Assembly: GCA_021234155.1 (NCBI GenBank)
Contig: JAJEKV010000026.1
Coordinates: 16,666,283 to 16,730,282 of the forward strand
DNA: 64,000 bases
Source: Isoetes taiwanensis
Lineage: Eukaryota; Streptophyta; Lycopodiopsida; Isoetales; Isoetaceae
Direction of reading: 5' to 3'
A program made the position numbers and the translations under genes. Shown piece by piece: positions 47,816-58,400 of this stretch. Under the pieces are notes generated by a model. That model was not told the DNA's origin. It saw nothing but the letters and a program-made list of their open reading frames with translations, and did not search any database. How positions within the stretch are numbered: position 1 is the first letter of the stretch; every line of letters begins with the position of its first letter.

Positions 47816-47953
47816 TCAAAATTGGTCCAAATAGATATGGATATAAAATTATATTCACAAATATAGCAAATAGCAAAAAAATGTTCAAAATTGGTCCAAA
47901 TAGATATGGATATAAAATTATATTCACAAATATAGCAAATAGCAAAAAAATGT
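47816..47953. repeat. 69-bp tandem duplication
   Basis: Two adjacent copies beginning TCAAAATTGGTCC are essentially identical. A shorter echo, TTTTTCCTCTCCAATTGAT, occurs twice just upstream (47,703 and 47,743). Confidence 0.92.
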
Positions 47954-48074
47954 TCATGCTTATAACCTCATGGCATATGAAGCATACCCTTGTGTCCTCA
48001 TGGACACTACAAAAAAGCAGAGTTTCATTAAAGTTGGAATTCTGAAGACAAGTTGGAATAATTTTTATATAGTA

Positions 48075-48380
48075 TACCTTGGAGGGTTATGTATACCTCA
48101 ATACTTATAGTATGGTTATGTGTATTACAAAAGGTTATGTATACCTGTTGCATACTAGTATACCTCAATATATATAGTATGGTTATGTGTATTACAAAAG
48201 GTTATGTATACCTGATAACAATAAGATTACAATAAGATAACAATAAGAGTACAACCAGATTACAATAAGATAACAAGTACTATTATTTTACTATTACTTA
48301 TATTACGGTTATGTGTATTACAAAAGGTTATGTGTACACATTGTATACTAACACAACCCGTGATTACAATAAGATAACAA
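48075..48380. repeat. Interspersed repeats of TATGGTTATGTGTATTAC and AACAATAAGA
   Basis: GGTTATGTGTATTACAAAAG occurs three times (about 48,114, 48,180 and 48,307), followed by GTTATGTATACCTG or GTTATGTGTACAC. TTACAATAAGATAACAA phrases fill the spaces. The block is AT-rich and without coding potential. Confidence 0.8.
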
Positions 48381-48400
48381 GTAATATTATTCTTCTACTA

Positions 48401-48627
48401 TTACTCTCGAATGATCGAACTAGCGTATATCTCCGAGGAGATCCTTTCGATCATGAACATTTGATACTCCCTATTCCACGGAGATGGATGATAACATCGA
48501 CGGGATCGATAATGGCGAGGATTGAGAGCAACGATGGTGAGCCAGGTCTTCAAGCGGTATATCTGCCTTTCAAGGCACGCTTGAAGTCCTCATGATTCAT
48601 CTTGCAAGTGATAGAATCCGTTCAAGA
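48401..48627 (-). pseudogene. Small gene B, relative of gene A
   Basis: The minus-strand sequence includes DSITCKMNHEDF (as in gene A SITCKMNHEDL), a shifted WLTIVALN segment (gene A WLTVVAMN), DVIIHL and, after another shift, MFMIERIS (gene A LFMIERIS). Two or more indels break the frame. A TATAAAT box lies upstream on the minus strand at about 48,697-48,691. It is divergently arranged with gene C. Confidence 0.6.
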
Positions 48628-48906
48628 CCGAGAATACATCATAGCTAGGCGGAGGCCAATGTTGTTTGCACTTTCGGCAATTTGATGTATATTTATACCC
48701 ACCAAAATTATTGATGGTATATACCCACCAAAATTATTGATGGTATATACTCACCAAAATTATTGATAGTATATACATAGAAATTATTGGATCATATACA
48801 TGTATGGTACTTTCATATAAAGGCAATGAACACCAATAATTCACATCAATAATCTTACTTCACTATAAAAGCGACTCCATCCCGTGGTAGAGCTCATTCA
48901 TCTCCC
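48628..48906. promoter_or_regulatory. Bidirectional promoter between small genes B and C
   Basis: Leftward TATAAAT (48,697-48,691) and rightward CTATAAAAG (48,863-48,871) face apart. Between them ACCAAAATTATTGATGGTATA is repeated three times with small changes (48,698-48,775). Confidence 0.6.
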
Positions 48907-49116
48907 ATGGCTTCCTTGCACGATCGTCGAGAGAACATCCGATCCTTCAAAACTACCTTAGCTATAATGATGCATTAGTGAATGCTACGTAAATGGTATC
49001 AAACTTGATCCATGGCTGCAGGTCCAAAGCGGATGGTCTACAAGTGCTTGCAAGAAGCTCACTTTCGTGTTAAGGTCCACCTTTATTGGCTTCCCCGATC
49101 GGAGATCTATGAGTGA
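48907..49116 (+). pseudogene. Small gene C, relative of gene D
   Basis: ATG at 48,907 follows TTCATCTCCC, the same leader as gene D, and a CTATAAAAG box 40 bases upstream. The 5' part (MASLHDRRENIRSF) soon meets a stop; after shifts the end reads VKVHLYWLPRSEIYE and TGA, matching gene D VMIHLIWLPERMSYE. Confidence 0.55.
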
Positions 49117-49547
49117 ATAGCATCCGCGTGCTTTGATGTTGATGATGAGTGAATCAGATCCGCTAAGGATATAATAATGACATGAGTACCTAACTATGCA
49201 AGTTTCTTTAATTTCAATCACACCTATATTAGTCAGCGAATGACGAGTGAATCATCGATGATATGTATACACATAAGGATATAATAATATAAGCACTTAT
49301 GATTTGTGTATCCGTTAAGGATATATATAATATAAGCATAGTGAATATTAGTTGATGTATAGAATCTGAGTACATGATAGAATCGTGCACAATGCAGTAC
49401 ATGATACTTGTATCTCACCCCATCTGCAGTACATGATACTTGTATACGCTCAATGATGGCGCTACAGTCCACCCCAATAATTCACATCAATAATTTTACT
49501 TCACTATAAAAACAGCTCCATTCGGGGCTAGAGGTCATTCATCTCCC

Positions 49548-49786
49548 ATGGATTATTTGCCTTCTTCTATTCACCACATCGAGGCGATCAAGTGCTCAAT
49601 GAGCCACTCTGATCTTGTTGGTTGCCTAGACAGGCATCTTCTTCTTGATCCCTACCTGCGAAGAAAAGCTTTGGGGAGATTCATTGCCCTGCGTCAATTC
49701 GTGTTATGATCCATCTGATTTGGCTCCCTGAGCGCATGAGCTATGAGATATCAGGGATCACTACTACAGATCCTGAAGATGAATGA
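49548..49786 (+). pseudogene. Small gene D, plus-strand family member
   Basis: ATG at 49,548, with CTATAAAAAC at 49,504-49,513, opens MDYLPSSIHHIEAIKCSMSH and DLVGCLDRHLLLDPYLRR. A single shift near 49,700 is needed to continue to RVMIHLIWLPERMSYEISG and an acidic end TTDPEDE before TGA. The C-terminal IHL.W...ISG...D-E tail matches gene A. The promoter block (TTCACATCAATAAT, TTACTTCACTATAAAA) is nearly identical to that of gene C. Confidence 0.6.
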
Positions 49787-49952
49787 ATCACCTGTTCAAC
49801 ATATAAGCACTTCTGACCATCTTATCTATGAATCATGTATGCATTTATATATTAAAGATGTAAGTAGTTATATATGATCACAAATATAGTAATGTACAAG
49901 ATCTTATGTATTAAGATGAAAGATATGTATTACAAGTACAAGATCTCATGTA

Positions 49953-52900
49953 TTAAGATGAACAATGTGCTATGTCTTTCCACATGTCTATAATATATTT
50001 CGGAATTTGGACTGTTTTCGGCCTCTTGCCATTGGCATCCCAGGCATAATGAATAGCATCTAAATTTTCATACCTTGAAGGATCGGAAGGATTAGGCCAT
50101 AACAACTTAGTCAAGCGATCTTTGTAGTCCCCTCGGTAGGCTTCCACCCACGATACAAAAATATGGCCAAAATATGTAGATTCTGGATCAAGAACAGCAT
50201 TCTCCTCTGCATATCCTAACCAAGTGGCAGTGTTATCATCTCCAGGTCTGACTAGAACAAACATACCCTTTGTCACATGTACGTGAGGATCAAACTCTTC
50301 AAGAAGCAACACTGGACGGCCATCTGACGGGCCACAATAAGATGGTAAAGGTCGTGTGACCAAGGCAGATACGTCGACCTCTGGAACAAATGCTGTTTGT
50401 TCTAGAGGAGCTTGTCTTGTTTGTGGCCAAAATGCATCATTTTGAGGGCGTCCCGAAGCAACATCCTCCAAAGAGATAAGAAGTCGGCTCCAATACTCAA
50501 CACTTGCCGTGTATTGCCTTGCAAACAAGCTACTTTCTTGATTCTTACATATGTCCTTCCATAGGAGATGTATTTGTTGATGCTATCCTTCAACCCCGGA
50601 AGATCTTTCAATGTTGGTCTAGGAGGAATATTTTGTGGCACACCACTTGGTATCATTGGCTGACCATGTTCATCCTCTTTCCACATTCTAACTCCTGGAG
50701 AATCTGCTAGAAGCCACTCTTTATGTGTAGGACGCATTTTGTATTGCATAACAGGCCAATCTCCTGCCATCTTAAATTTGAAGAGCAATGGTTCAAGATG
50801 CCCAACCGGGCGTTGGCCCTTATCGAGGGGATGAATCCCTTCACAAAATCCTTCCAATTTGGAACTTCATCAATAAAGTATGGAATTGGGGATTTTGCAT
50901 TGCATTTGCTAAACAAGTAAAGTAGCTCACGGTAGTGTCAAAGCATCCACGAACTCATCAAGGTTGAAAAATTTCCAAATAAAGCATCAATATCATCATG
51001 GGTGTGGCCGACCATCATAAAGCCCACTTGGATCTCATCAAAGACCTTAAGCCAAGTCAAATAAGATAAGTATGAAAAGACATACCTATTTTTGTTTTGC
51101 CCCACAGCATTATCAAGTTGCAAATAGAGATTTGGGGAAGAGGGTTGAACACCTCAGGATTCGTTGTAGTTGAAGTATATGGCAATACTTATCCCATGGA
51201 AGCAAGTTTGTTCTTCAAAGGATTGATGTCCTTGACTGCTTGCATCCATTTGCAATCTCTAGCTTACTTCCACATAAGTCACCTATCTTGTCCTCTTGCA
51301 CCAATTCCAAGTTATGCAATATTCTAGAAAGTGAACCAATGTGGAAGTTTGAATCATCTTTCCATAAATCAAGTGAAAAATGACCATAGGCACGACCACC
51401 ATGCCCATGAGTCAAAGCTCACAAAACCGCTCTTCAAGCGATCACCTCTCCATCTGATTTTTGCTAGATGATGACTTCTAGGCACTAAAGTCTTAACCTG
51501 ATCCATCTTATCATGTATTATACATAGATGATTTTCGGAGACCGGTGACAATGCTCTCAATGCCAATATTGACTTACGCAAGGCGTTGCTCTAGCATATG
51601 AGCCCGACGTTGAATTGCAAGATTTAGTCTCTCTCTTGTATCTTTTTGTTTTTTTCCAGCTTTTGCTTAATTACCACGCAGATGTTGCATTTAGAGAAGG
51701 CTGTATTTTTTGCAATGCTAACATCTGGAAATTCCCTTTTCCATATACTATAAAAAGAGTTCAAGGCTACAGTTGTTCCTGTAAGCTCTTCAACGACTGC
51801 TCCAACTTCTTTATGTATAAGCTTCTTATTAAGAATGGAAGGAAGCTTGCGTACATTTTCTCTTACATCATCTCTACCTCTTTTGCTCCTATGGGGAATA
51901 CTTTCAGCATTCTCCTGAATGAATCTGTCTAGCACACATTCGGTGGCCAGTGTAGTGGATCTGGGCTTCTTAGAGCCAGTATTACCATGTTCAGCTACCT
52001 TTGCACCTGCTTCATATCTCTTTCTCCAATTGTAAAATGTTGACTGACTGATACCTAAAGCCATGCGCCACCCAGCCAGACAGAATTCCATCCCCTTGAG
52101 CACTATCCTGTCCTCTCCTTCTCCTGTGTAAGTCACACTCAAAGACGTCAAAAAATCGTAACCCTTGCATTGTATGGTTGAGATAAAAATTCTTTTCTTA
52201 ATTCACATACTTGATGCTTGGTAAGTTTCTTGTTGCAAGTATTTTTGCAGCAGCTTGTCTTCATGAACTTATTGATTGAAGTTGTGGAGCATAGCCTTTC
52301 CTCTTTGCTCTTTCCCTTGGGTTGTCTTGGAATCCTATGTGTGTAAGTATACTTCCTTTTTCGTTTGAATTGAGCCTGAATGTTGTCCTCAAAAGATTCT
52401 ATTTCCATATCCTCATTTTCTTTAGCTTCTCGAGCTTGCAGATGTTGTGAGACCGGTCCTTCCATCCTGCAAATCACATCGCTATTTTCCCATTGTACAA
52501 GGTAATTTTTCTGGCGGCCTTTCGCACAAGCATGACATTTGAGATCCTCTGTAATTAGTGCGGGAAGGATCTTTCCCACACGAGAGCCCACCTTTGAGTC
52601 TCCTAAAATTCATCGTCAGCGGCATCACGGGGATCATCGAAGACAATTATGGCCTCTGCATATTTACTTCCGGTCACATGCATGAAGAATGTGGCAATGC
52701 TTATCCAAGAGATCAGTTCTTGAGAAACTAGGTGGTGGTTCATCATCATCGATGCTATCTGCGAGGAAAAAGCGTGTACCTAGATCCTTTGTAGGATCAA
52801 TTTCTTCATCTGCATCGACCTTTGCCTCTCTGATTCTACATTCGAGGTCGGTGATGGAGTAGCTAAATCAATGGCATGATATCTTATATCTTGCCGAGGC

Positions 52901-53070
52901 CATTCGATAAACGTGCCCACAGCCTCTTCAATGTTGTCAGCGCCATCACATGGAATCGGAAGGATGTGGGTAGGCACCACAGCCTCGGTAACTTGCACTG
53001 CTACGTTGAGTGCGTCAACATTCTTCCCATGGATGCAAGTTCTATTCACCAAGACACCCTTACCAATCAC
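49953..53070 (-). pseudogene. Transposase-like protein: DUF8039-like plus DUF7869-like domains
   Basis: From 53,070 leftward: KGVLVNRTCIHGKNVDALNV and AVGTFIEWPRQDI (DUF8039-like), an acidic linker, a Cys-rich block near 52,260-52,200 (SCCKNTCNKKLTKHQVCELR), then GWRMALGISQSTFYNWRKRY (helix-turn-helix-like, about 52,075-52,015). Further on come DKMDQVKTLVPRS (51,505), YGHFSLDLWKDDSN, QLDNAVGQNKNRYVFSYL (51,120) and VGFMMVGHTHDDIDALFG (51,020). The DN..GQNKN and VGHTH.DID motifs define a widespread transposase-like family I know as DUF7869. The C-terminal part runs to 49,953. At least five frameshifts break it. It points away from ParB-like copy 2, suggesting a two-gene unit. Confidence 0.7.
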
Positions 53071-53904
53071 GGTATTATTACTGACAAGGGAACGAAGCTG
53101 AAGAATGAAGCCGAGCGCCTAAGAACGAAGGCGCGCGCCTGAAGAATGAAGACAAGGGCTAAGCGGCTGCAAAAGAAAGACAAGCGGCCAAGCTGGCAAC
53201 TGCTGCTATCGACTAAGGAACCAACGTCTAAGACGGAATAGACGTCGGAGAAGCGCCCTGCTTTGTCGACCAAGAGATCTCAAGCGCAAATACCTACGAA
53301 TATTGAAACGAGGACGAGGTGCATAAAATGCGAACCGTCGAGTCGAGTATAAGCGCCTTCTAATGACCATGTCGCCTCGACAGCGAGGAGCGAAAAAGCC
53401 ATTATGAAGTGGATGGGCAATGGCAAATTCAAATTTCAAATTTGAGCTGGTAGCGGGACACGGGCGTCTCTGGTGAATGACTTAAACTACCTAAGATTTA
53501 TAATGGCTGAGCGAGTGAGAGAACGGACCGGTAGGGAAAATTCAAAATTTTTAAAATTTGTAGAGACATGATTGGCTGGCGGGGAAAAATCGAAATTTTC
53601 AAAATTTCGAGGAGGAACTGACAGCGCAAATTTGAAGAGACGGTGGTAGGGGTAAAATGGTTTTCTTTTCTTTCCCCGACTTTTCTTTTCTTTTCTTTCC
53701 GTCAATTTTCATTTTCAATTTCATTGTTCTTTTCTCCTTCTCCGCCTTCCGCCTTAGCCTTCCGCCGGCCCTAAGCCCTAAGCGCCTTGCACATTCTCTC
53801 TCCTATTCAACCATCTTCTCTCTCTAGCGCCTGTTGATCCGGGAGCGCTCGGAAAAAAAGTGGAGTAGGATTTATACGGTCCTGTACTTTTATACTTTTA
53901 TACA
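53071..53904. promoter_or_regulatory. Divergent region upstream of ParB-like copy 2
   Basis: The right part (53,670-53,850) is strongly pyrimidine-rich (TTTTCTTTTC, TCTCTCTCC), a Y-patch-like feature of plant core promoters, and TTTATACTTTTATACA precedes the ATG. The left part (53,090-53,440) is GA-rich with repeated GCGCCTAAGAACGAAG-like phrases and might include 5' sequence of the leftward transposase-like gene. Confidence 0.45.
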
Positions 53905-54004
53905 ATGGCGCAATCTTCGATCAAAATCCAGGAGCCAGGCTCAGGTTAGTATCTGTTGTTTCTTAGGTAGTGTCTTAGGTAGCTGAAGTGTAGTGTCTTA
54001 GGTA

Positions 54005-54410
54005 ACTGAAATGGCGCGGACGCGCCATTTCATTAGGAGAGGGTGGGTTTGTAGCAGCCTTTTCCTCCTATAGTTTGTGAAATGGCGCAGCTGCGCCATT
54101 TCCATAATGTCTGTTAATATTCTTGTAGAAGCGGACCCATAAAAGAGCAAATGGCGCAGGTGCGCCATTTAGACTAAATGGCGCAGGTGCGCCATTTAGA
54201 CTAAATAAGCGCACTGCTCCATTTGCTCTTTATGGGTCCCCTCGAAAAACAAATGAGCAGGCTTTGATTTTAGACTAAATGGCGCACCTGCGCCATTTGC
54301 TCTATTATATAAAAGCTAAATGGCGGTGGTCGTATTTAGTCTAAATAAGCGCCCAGCGCCATTTAGTCTAAATAAGCACTGCCATTTAATCTAAATACCG
54401 TTTACTGTTT
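54005..54410. repeat. GGCGCAGCTGCGCC palindrome array in intron 1 of copy 2
   Basis: AAATGGCGC...GCGCCATTT palindromes occur near 54,009, 54,079, 54,149, 54,176 and 54,276, with decayed relatives near 54,206, 54,316 and 54,340. The stretch 54,133-54,240 is itself a larger inverted repeat (ACCCATAAAAGAGCAAATGG against its complement). Confidence 0.9.
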
Positions 54411-56043
54411 TTAACTTTCTAGCACATGCCATTTCTCTCACCATGTTTACCTCGCTTGGCCCGGCTAGTGCGCCAGAAGAAATGGAGCGTGGTGACTTGA
54501 GGAGCATAGTCCTCATTTGGAAGGTCTTGGTGTATGGAGATCGTTAGAGCCATACCCTTGGACCGGCGTAGACCCAACCAAAGGGAGACAAGAGGCGAGA
54601 ACTTTGCCTCCTTGTCAAATCAGTCTGGTGAAGAAGGAGCCTCAACCGTGGCCCGTGATGGGCATCATTGTCAACATGAGGGAAGTCAAGAAACAAGGAA
54701 GACTTGACTTTCTTGGGTGCACAGTGGAAGATCCGGTCAGTGGCAGCATTGATCTCTATTGCATGGATTGGCGATTACTTTCTGAGCACGCACCGATGGA
54801 GTCCGGCATGAAGGACCAAGCAATCGGCGGCCAAAAAAAGGTTGGCGGCGCCATCTTATGAGTCCGAGAGCAGCGGATATCAAAGGCCGCGGTAGAGATC
54901 CTCAAAGGATTGATGATTCTCGGCGGCAATGGACATGTCCAAAAACTCCGTGTCCTACATTGTAAGAGCGAAGATCTCAGGCAACATGCCAGCAGTAATG
55001 GATAGCAGATGGTCATTTCTTTGGGAGAATCAGAAAAAAGGTGTAAAATTAAAAATGCCACCAAAGTCGGCAAAGGAACAAAAACAGTGGAGGTGGTGAT
55101 GTACACGAGGGAGACGTAAACAAGAAGAAGGGCGAAGTTGAGAAAGGGGAGGGCATAGGGATGAGAAGAGGGATGAGGCCCGATGCTCACAAACATGATT
55201 CTCCGTGAAGTCCATCGAAAGCTCAAATATGAGAAGCCTCATGATAGTGACCGCACTATTAGTGACAATAAGGAGGCTACAAAGCACATAAGAAATGTAG
55301 CATCCACAGCAGATAGCACTCCAGCAAAGAGAAAGCCAGAAACCAAAGCACAGATAAGGGCAAGGAAATTACAAAAGATTGCAGATCTTGAAGTGCCCGA
55401 GGAACTAAAGATGGACCGTGACGAAGAAGAAGAAATGGCGAGGAAACACTAAAGAAAATACAAAAGCACGGCCACATGTTCCCCCTTGGAGTCACATACA
55501 CCAGAAGAATATCTATCTGGGATCTAGAAGAGGCCCCACCTAATATGACCGCCAGGGTTATTAACCCCGAGCATGTTAGGAGGCTCTGCAAATCATTTGC
55601 TGAGGATCCACACCCGGTATTCACTCCAGCAGATGTAGTGCCCTTTGATCCGGATACAAAGGAGTTGCTGAGCTGGTCACAGGAATCTGACTTGATTCGG
55701 AAAAGATTTTATATTATCAATGGTAATCATTCGGTCGCCGCCGCTTTCGGCTTCGTGCGATAAGTTGGGGACGAGGATGCTAGAGCTGAGCTTCGAAAGA
55801 TCTATGTCTATAGAATATCGCGAGTTCTTTACGGAGAGATCGCTGACTGGACCTTCTTCATTTCGGTGTGGATGTGAATGATATAGTAGCAAAGAAGCTG
55901 TCTTCAAGGAACCATATGTGGATCGGATCCACCATCTTCGCAGCGATACGAGAATGCGGGAGACCAGACCCTATTTGGTAAAGGGCGATCAAGAAGTGAC
56001 GAGTACAAGGTATGTTTACGTCTCCTTACCCATACATTTATCG

Positions 56044-56158
56044 AAATGGCGCAGCTGAGCCATTTGAATTCAAATAGCGCAGCTGCGCCATTTCAATTCA
56101 AATAGCGCAGCTGCGCCATTTGATGTAAATAGCGCAGCTGCGCCATTAGATGTAAATA
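56044..56158. repeat. GCGCAGCTGCGCC palindrome array in intron 3 of copy 2
   Basis: Four palindromes of the form AAAT(G/A)GCGCAGCTG(C/A)GCCATT follow each other at about 27-base spacing. They fill most of the intron between the donor at 56,010 and the acceptor at 56,197. Confidence 0.92.
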
Positions 56159-57822
56159 GCAACATTTGAAATTCTAAAATCGCCAGCTCTCTTGCAGCAC
56201 TACCTTGAAATGGCAGACAAGATTCTGAGGGGCAAACACACGAAGGATGTCAATCGGTTTGTCTTCATGCCAGATGATGTCTATGCACTCTTCCGCCAGA
56301 TGTGGAACAAATGGAGGAAGGGAGAACTTAAGGACAACAGGGGTCAAGCTATAGTAATCAATTTTGCTAAAGACAAAGATTACTTCAGTGACAACTACCT
56401 TAGATGCATGAGGGGCTTGGACTATGATGATTGTAGAAAGGTCCTCGAAGAAGCTTTAAGCGGATATATATCGTCAAAGTCACCTCAGATTACAAAGGCG
56501 ATAATTTCTTCAAGGCGAGGGGCTAACTTAAGAGTACTTGCTTACATGAAGAAGGAGATCGCACTTCATTGCAGGATCAAATTGGCACTAAGTACAAGAA
56601 ATTGAGGACCTACGGAAAGCCCGACCACTTCTCGGATAAAGCACTTCTGGTTTGGGGGTATGCCACCATAAGTGGGTGCGGAAGGAATACTCAAAGAGGG
56701 AGTTCATGGTAACATGCCATTCTCCTTGGCCAGGTCCATTCGAAAAATCCTTCAGCCTGAAACAGAAAAGGCCCTGCCAAGATGGTTTGTGGAGCATGTC
56801 ACTGCCGGGGGGATTCCGAACGAACGTGCAGTTCTACCTGCCAGCATGATATGTTTAGATGCAAGGCAGCTTACTCCAGTTTGGAAAAGTGAGACTGTAA
56901 CCGCGTTCTTCGATAATGTCTCACAGATGACAGACCAAGAGACATACTGGATTCTATGTTTCGTCAGGCCGGAGCATAACTTACTATTTGCCAGTGCGCT
57001 TGAAAGACTAGAATCCAGGTCTAGAGTGTTTGTAGGAATCTATGAAGAAGAGACTGGAGCTACAGGTGGTTCAGGAATCAAAGAGCCACAAGCTCTTCTA
57101 TTTGCTACGAGGATTTCGGCACAGACGGGAGAGCCTGACGAAGACCTGGACCTTAGGCTATTTGGCGACCATCCTAGAAAGCTCCCGCAAATTCCTCCTA
57201 TTCCTAAGGAAGCCATCGGAAGTGAGGGCGATGTTATGGCTAAAAAACTCATGCAAGGCAGGGTTAAGTGGAGTTGGCGGGGTATGGAGGAGAATATCCG
57301 GTGCATAAGCAGTTGGTCCCTGCAACTGCGTTCTACCTTGTTGATAAGCTCGCCCCTCAAGGTAACATCGTACTAGATTTCTTCTCTGGTGGAGCCTTCT
57401 CTAGGGCATCCCTTCATGTAGGAAGAATCGATTGTGACATCACGAGCATGAGTTAGGAAAGATGAAATGCGTGGCGGGCATTACGGGTAGGGTCGAGAAC
57501 GTCATGTACCCCCAGCTTGACCCAAAGGCCATTGACCAACGCCAACGGGAAGTCTTGACTTTGCAAGATGGTGAATCTCGAGAAGGGCAGACGAAGAAGC
57601 TTCTCATCTGAGAAAAAGGTGAGGCGTCGGCCCAAGCTGGAGCGAGCGGGATCAAATTGACCGCAAGATAAAATTAACACGGATGATTATGAGAAAGTCT
57701 CGATGAACACTTCGCCAATGACTATTAAAAAAAACGTGTGTTTTGAAAAATTGTATCTTATATAATATTTCTATTAATATATATATCTACATGGTCTTAC
57801 GAAAAATATGTGTTATCTATAG

Positions 57823-58090
57823 CAAAATGGCGCGAGAGCACTATTTGCTTTGGTCTTCACGTTCACGCCAAATAGCGCTACCGCACTATTTGCTCAAGCT
57901 TTTAAATACCGGCGCTACTATTTGCTTGCTTTCACGTTCAAGCAAATAGCGCGCCGCACCATTTGCTTCCTTTCCGCGTTAAAGCAAATATCGCGTTTAT
58001 GCTATTTGCTTTAGGGTTATTTCTAAGCTAAAGGAGCTGCGGCACGCCATTTTGTTTGCTTGCTTGGCGCTTTTTGGCAATTTAATATCT
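57823..58090. repeat. Decayed palindromes 3' of copy 2
   Basis: CAAATAGCGC and GC..TATTTGC half-sites alternate at about 57,824, 57,868, 57,910, 57,943 and 57,985, with AAGC.TT(A)AA spacers. They are less perfect relatives of the intron palindromes. Confidence 0.8.
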
Positions 58091-58400
58091 GCTTTTGTGT
58101 TTCTCGGGCCGCTTTTCCTCATACTTTCCAAGTAAATGGCGCCATAGTTCTCTTCCTGACAACTAAAACCGCGCTGTTTTATATTAAATGTAGCGGTTTT
58201 TGCATGATAACTGGTTTCTTTTTAAGCAAATAGTGCCATATCTAGCCATAAATGTGTGATAAAACAGGGAAGAAACTGATTTCACGAGAAATTGGAATCA
58301 CGAAATTTCCAACTTTAATGAAATTCTGCTTAAAACTGATGCATTTCATATTTTTGAAAACAAAAATTGAAGATTTGTTCATGAGAAATGATTTTGGGAA
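58091..58400. other. Intergenic sequence
   Basis: AT-rich, with one further TGGCGCCATAG palindrome at about 58,137. No gene is supported. Confidence 0.4.

Larger units (their letters stand above)
53905..57611 (+). pseudogene. ParB-like/DNA-methyltransferase-like protein, copy 2
   Basis: Exon 1 (53,905-53,944, MAQSSIKIQEPGS) ends in phase 1 before GTTAGT, as in copy 1. Exon 2 (from 54,423 after TTTCTAG) has VGxxMREVKKQGRLDFLGC-like sequence; a shift near 54,515 breaks it. Exon 3 (about 55,183-56,009) has a basic/acidic linker, then PADVVPFDPDTKELLSW and RFYIINGNHSVAAA (copy 1 has VVPYDTKTRKVLMW and FMIIDGQHSIEAQ), a TAA at 55,760, and ends AAG before GTATGT. Exon 4 (56,198-57,611) contains PASMICLDARQLTPVWK at the DPPY position, YWILCFVRPEHNLLFASALE, and after a shift APQGNIVLDFFSGG and GRIDCDI, a good SAM-binding motif I. 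Homology to copy 1 runs the whole length. At least five shifts break it. Confidence 0.7.

Noticed and set aside
54009-54420. Palindromes considered as bacterial-type operators or Rho-independent terminators
   Set aside because: The context is a plant intron with GT/AG borders; no prokaryotic gene organisation is present.
55030-55624. Minus-strand frames with hydrophobic stretches opposite ParB-like copy 2
   Set aside because: They are complementary shadows of the exon 3 coding sequence, which has the recognisable motifs.
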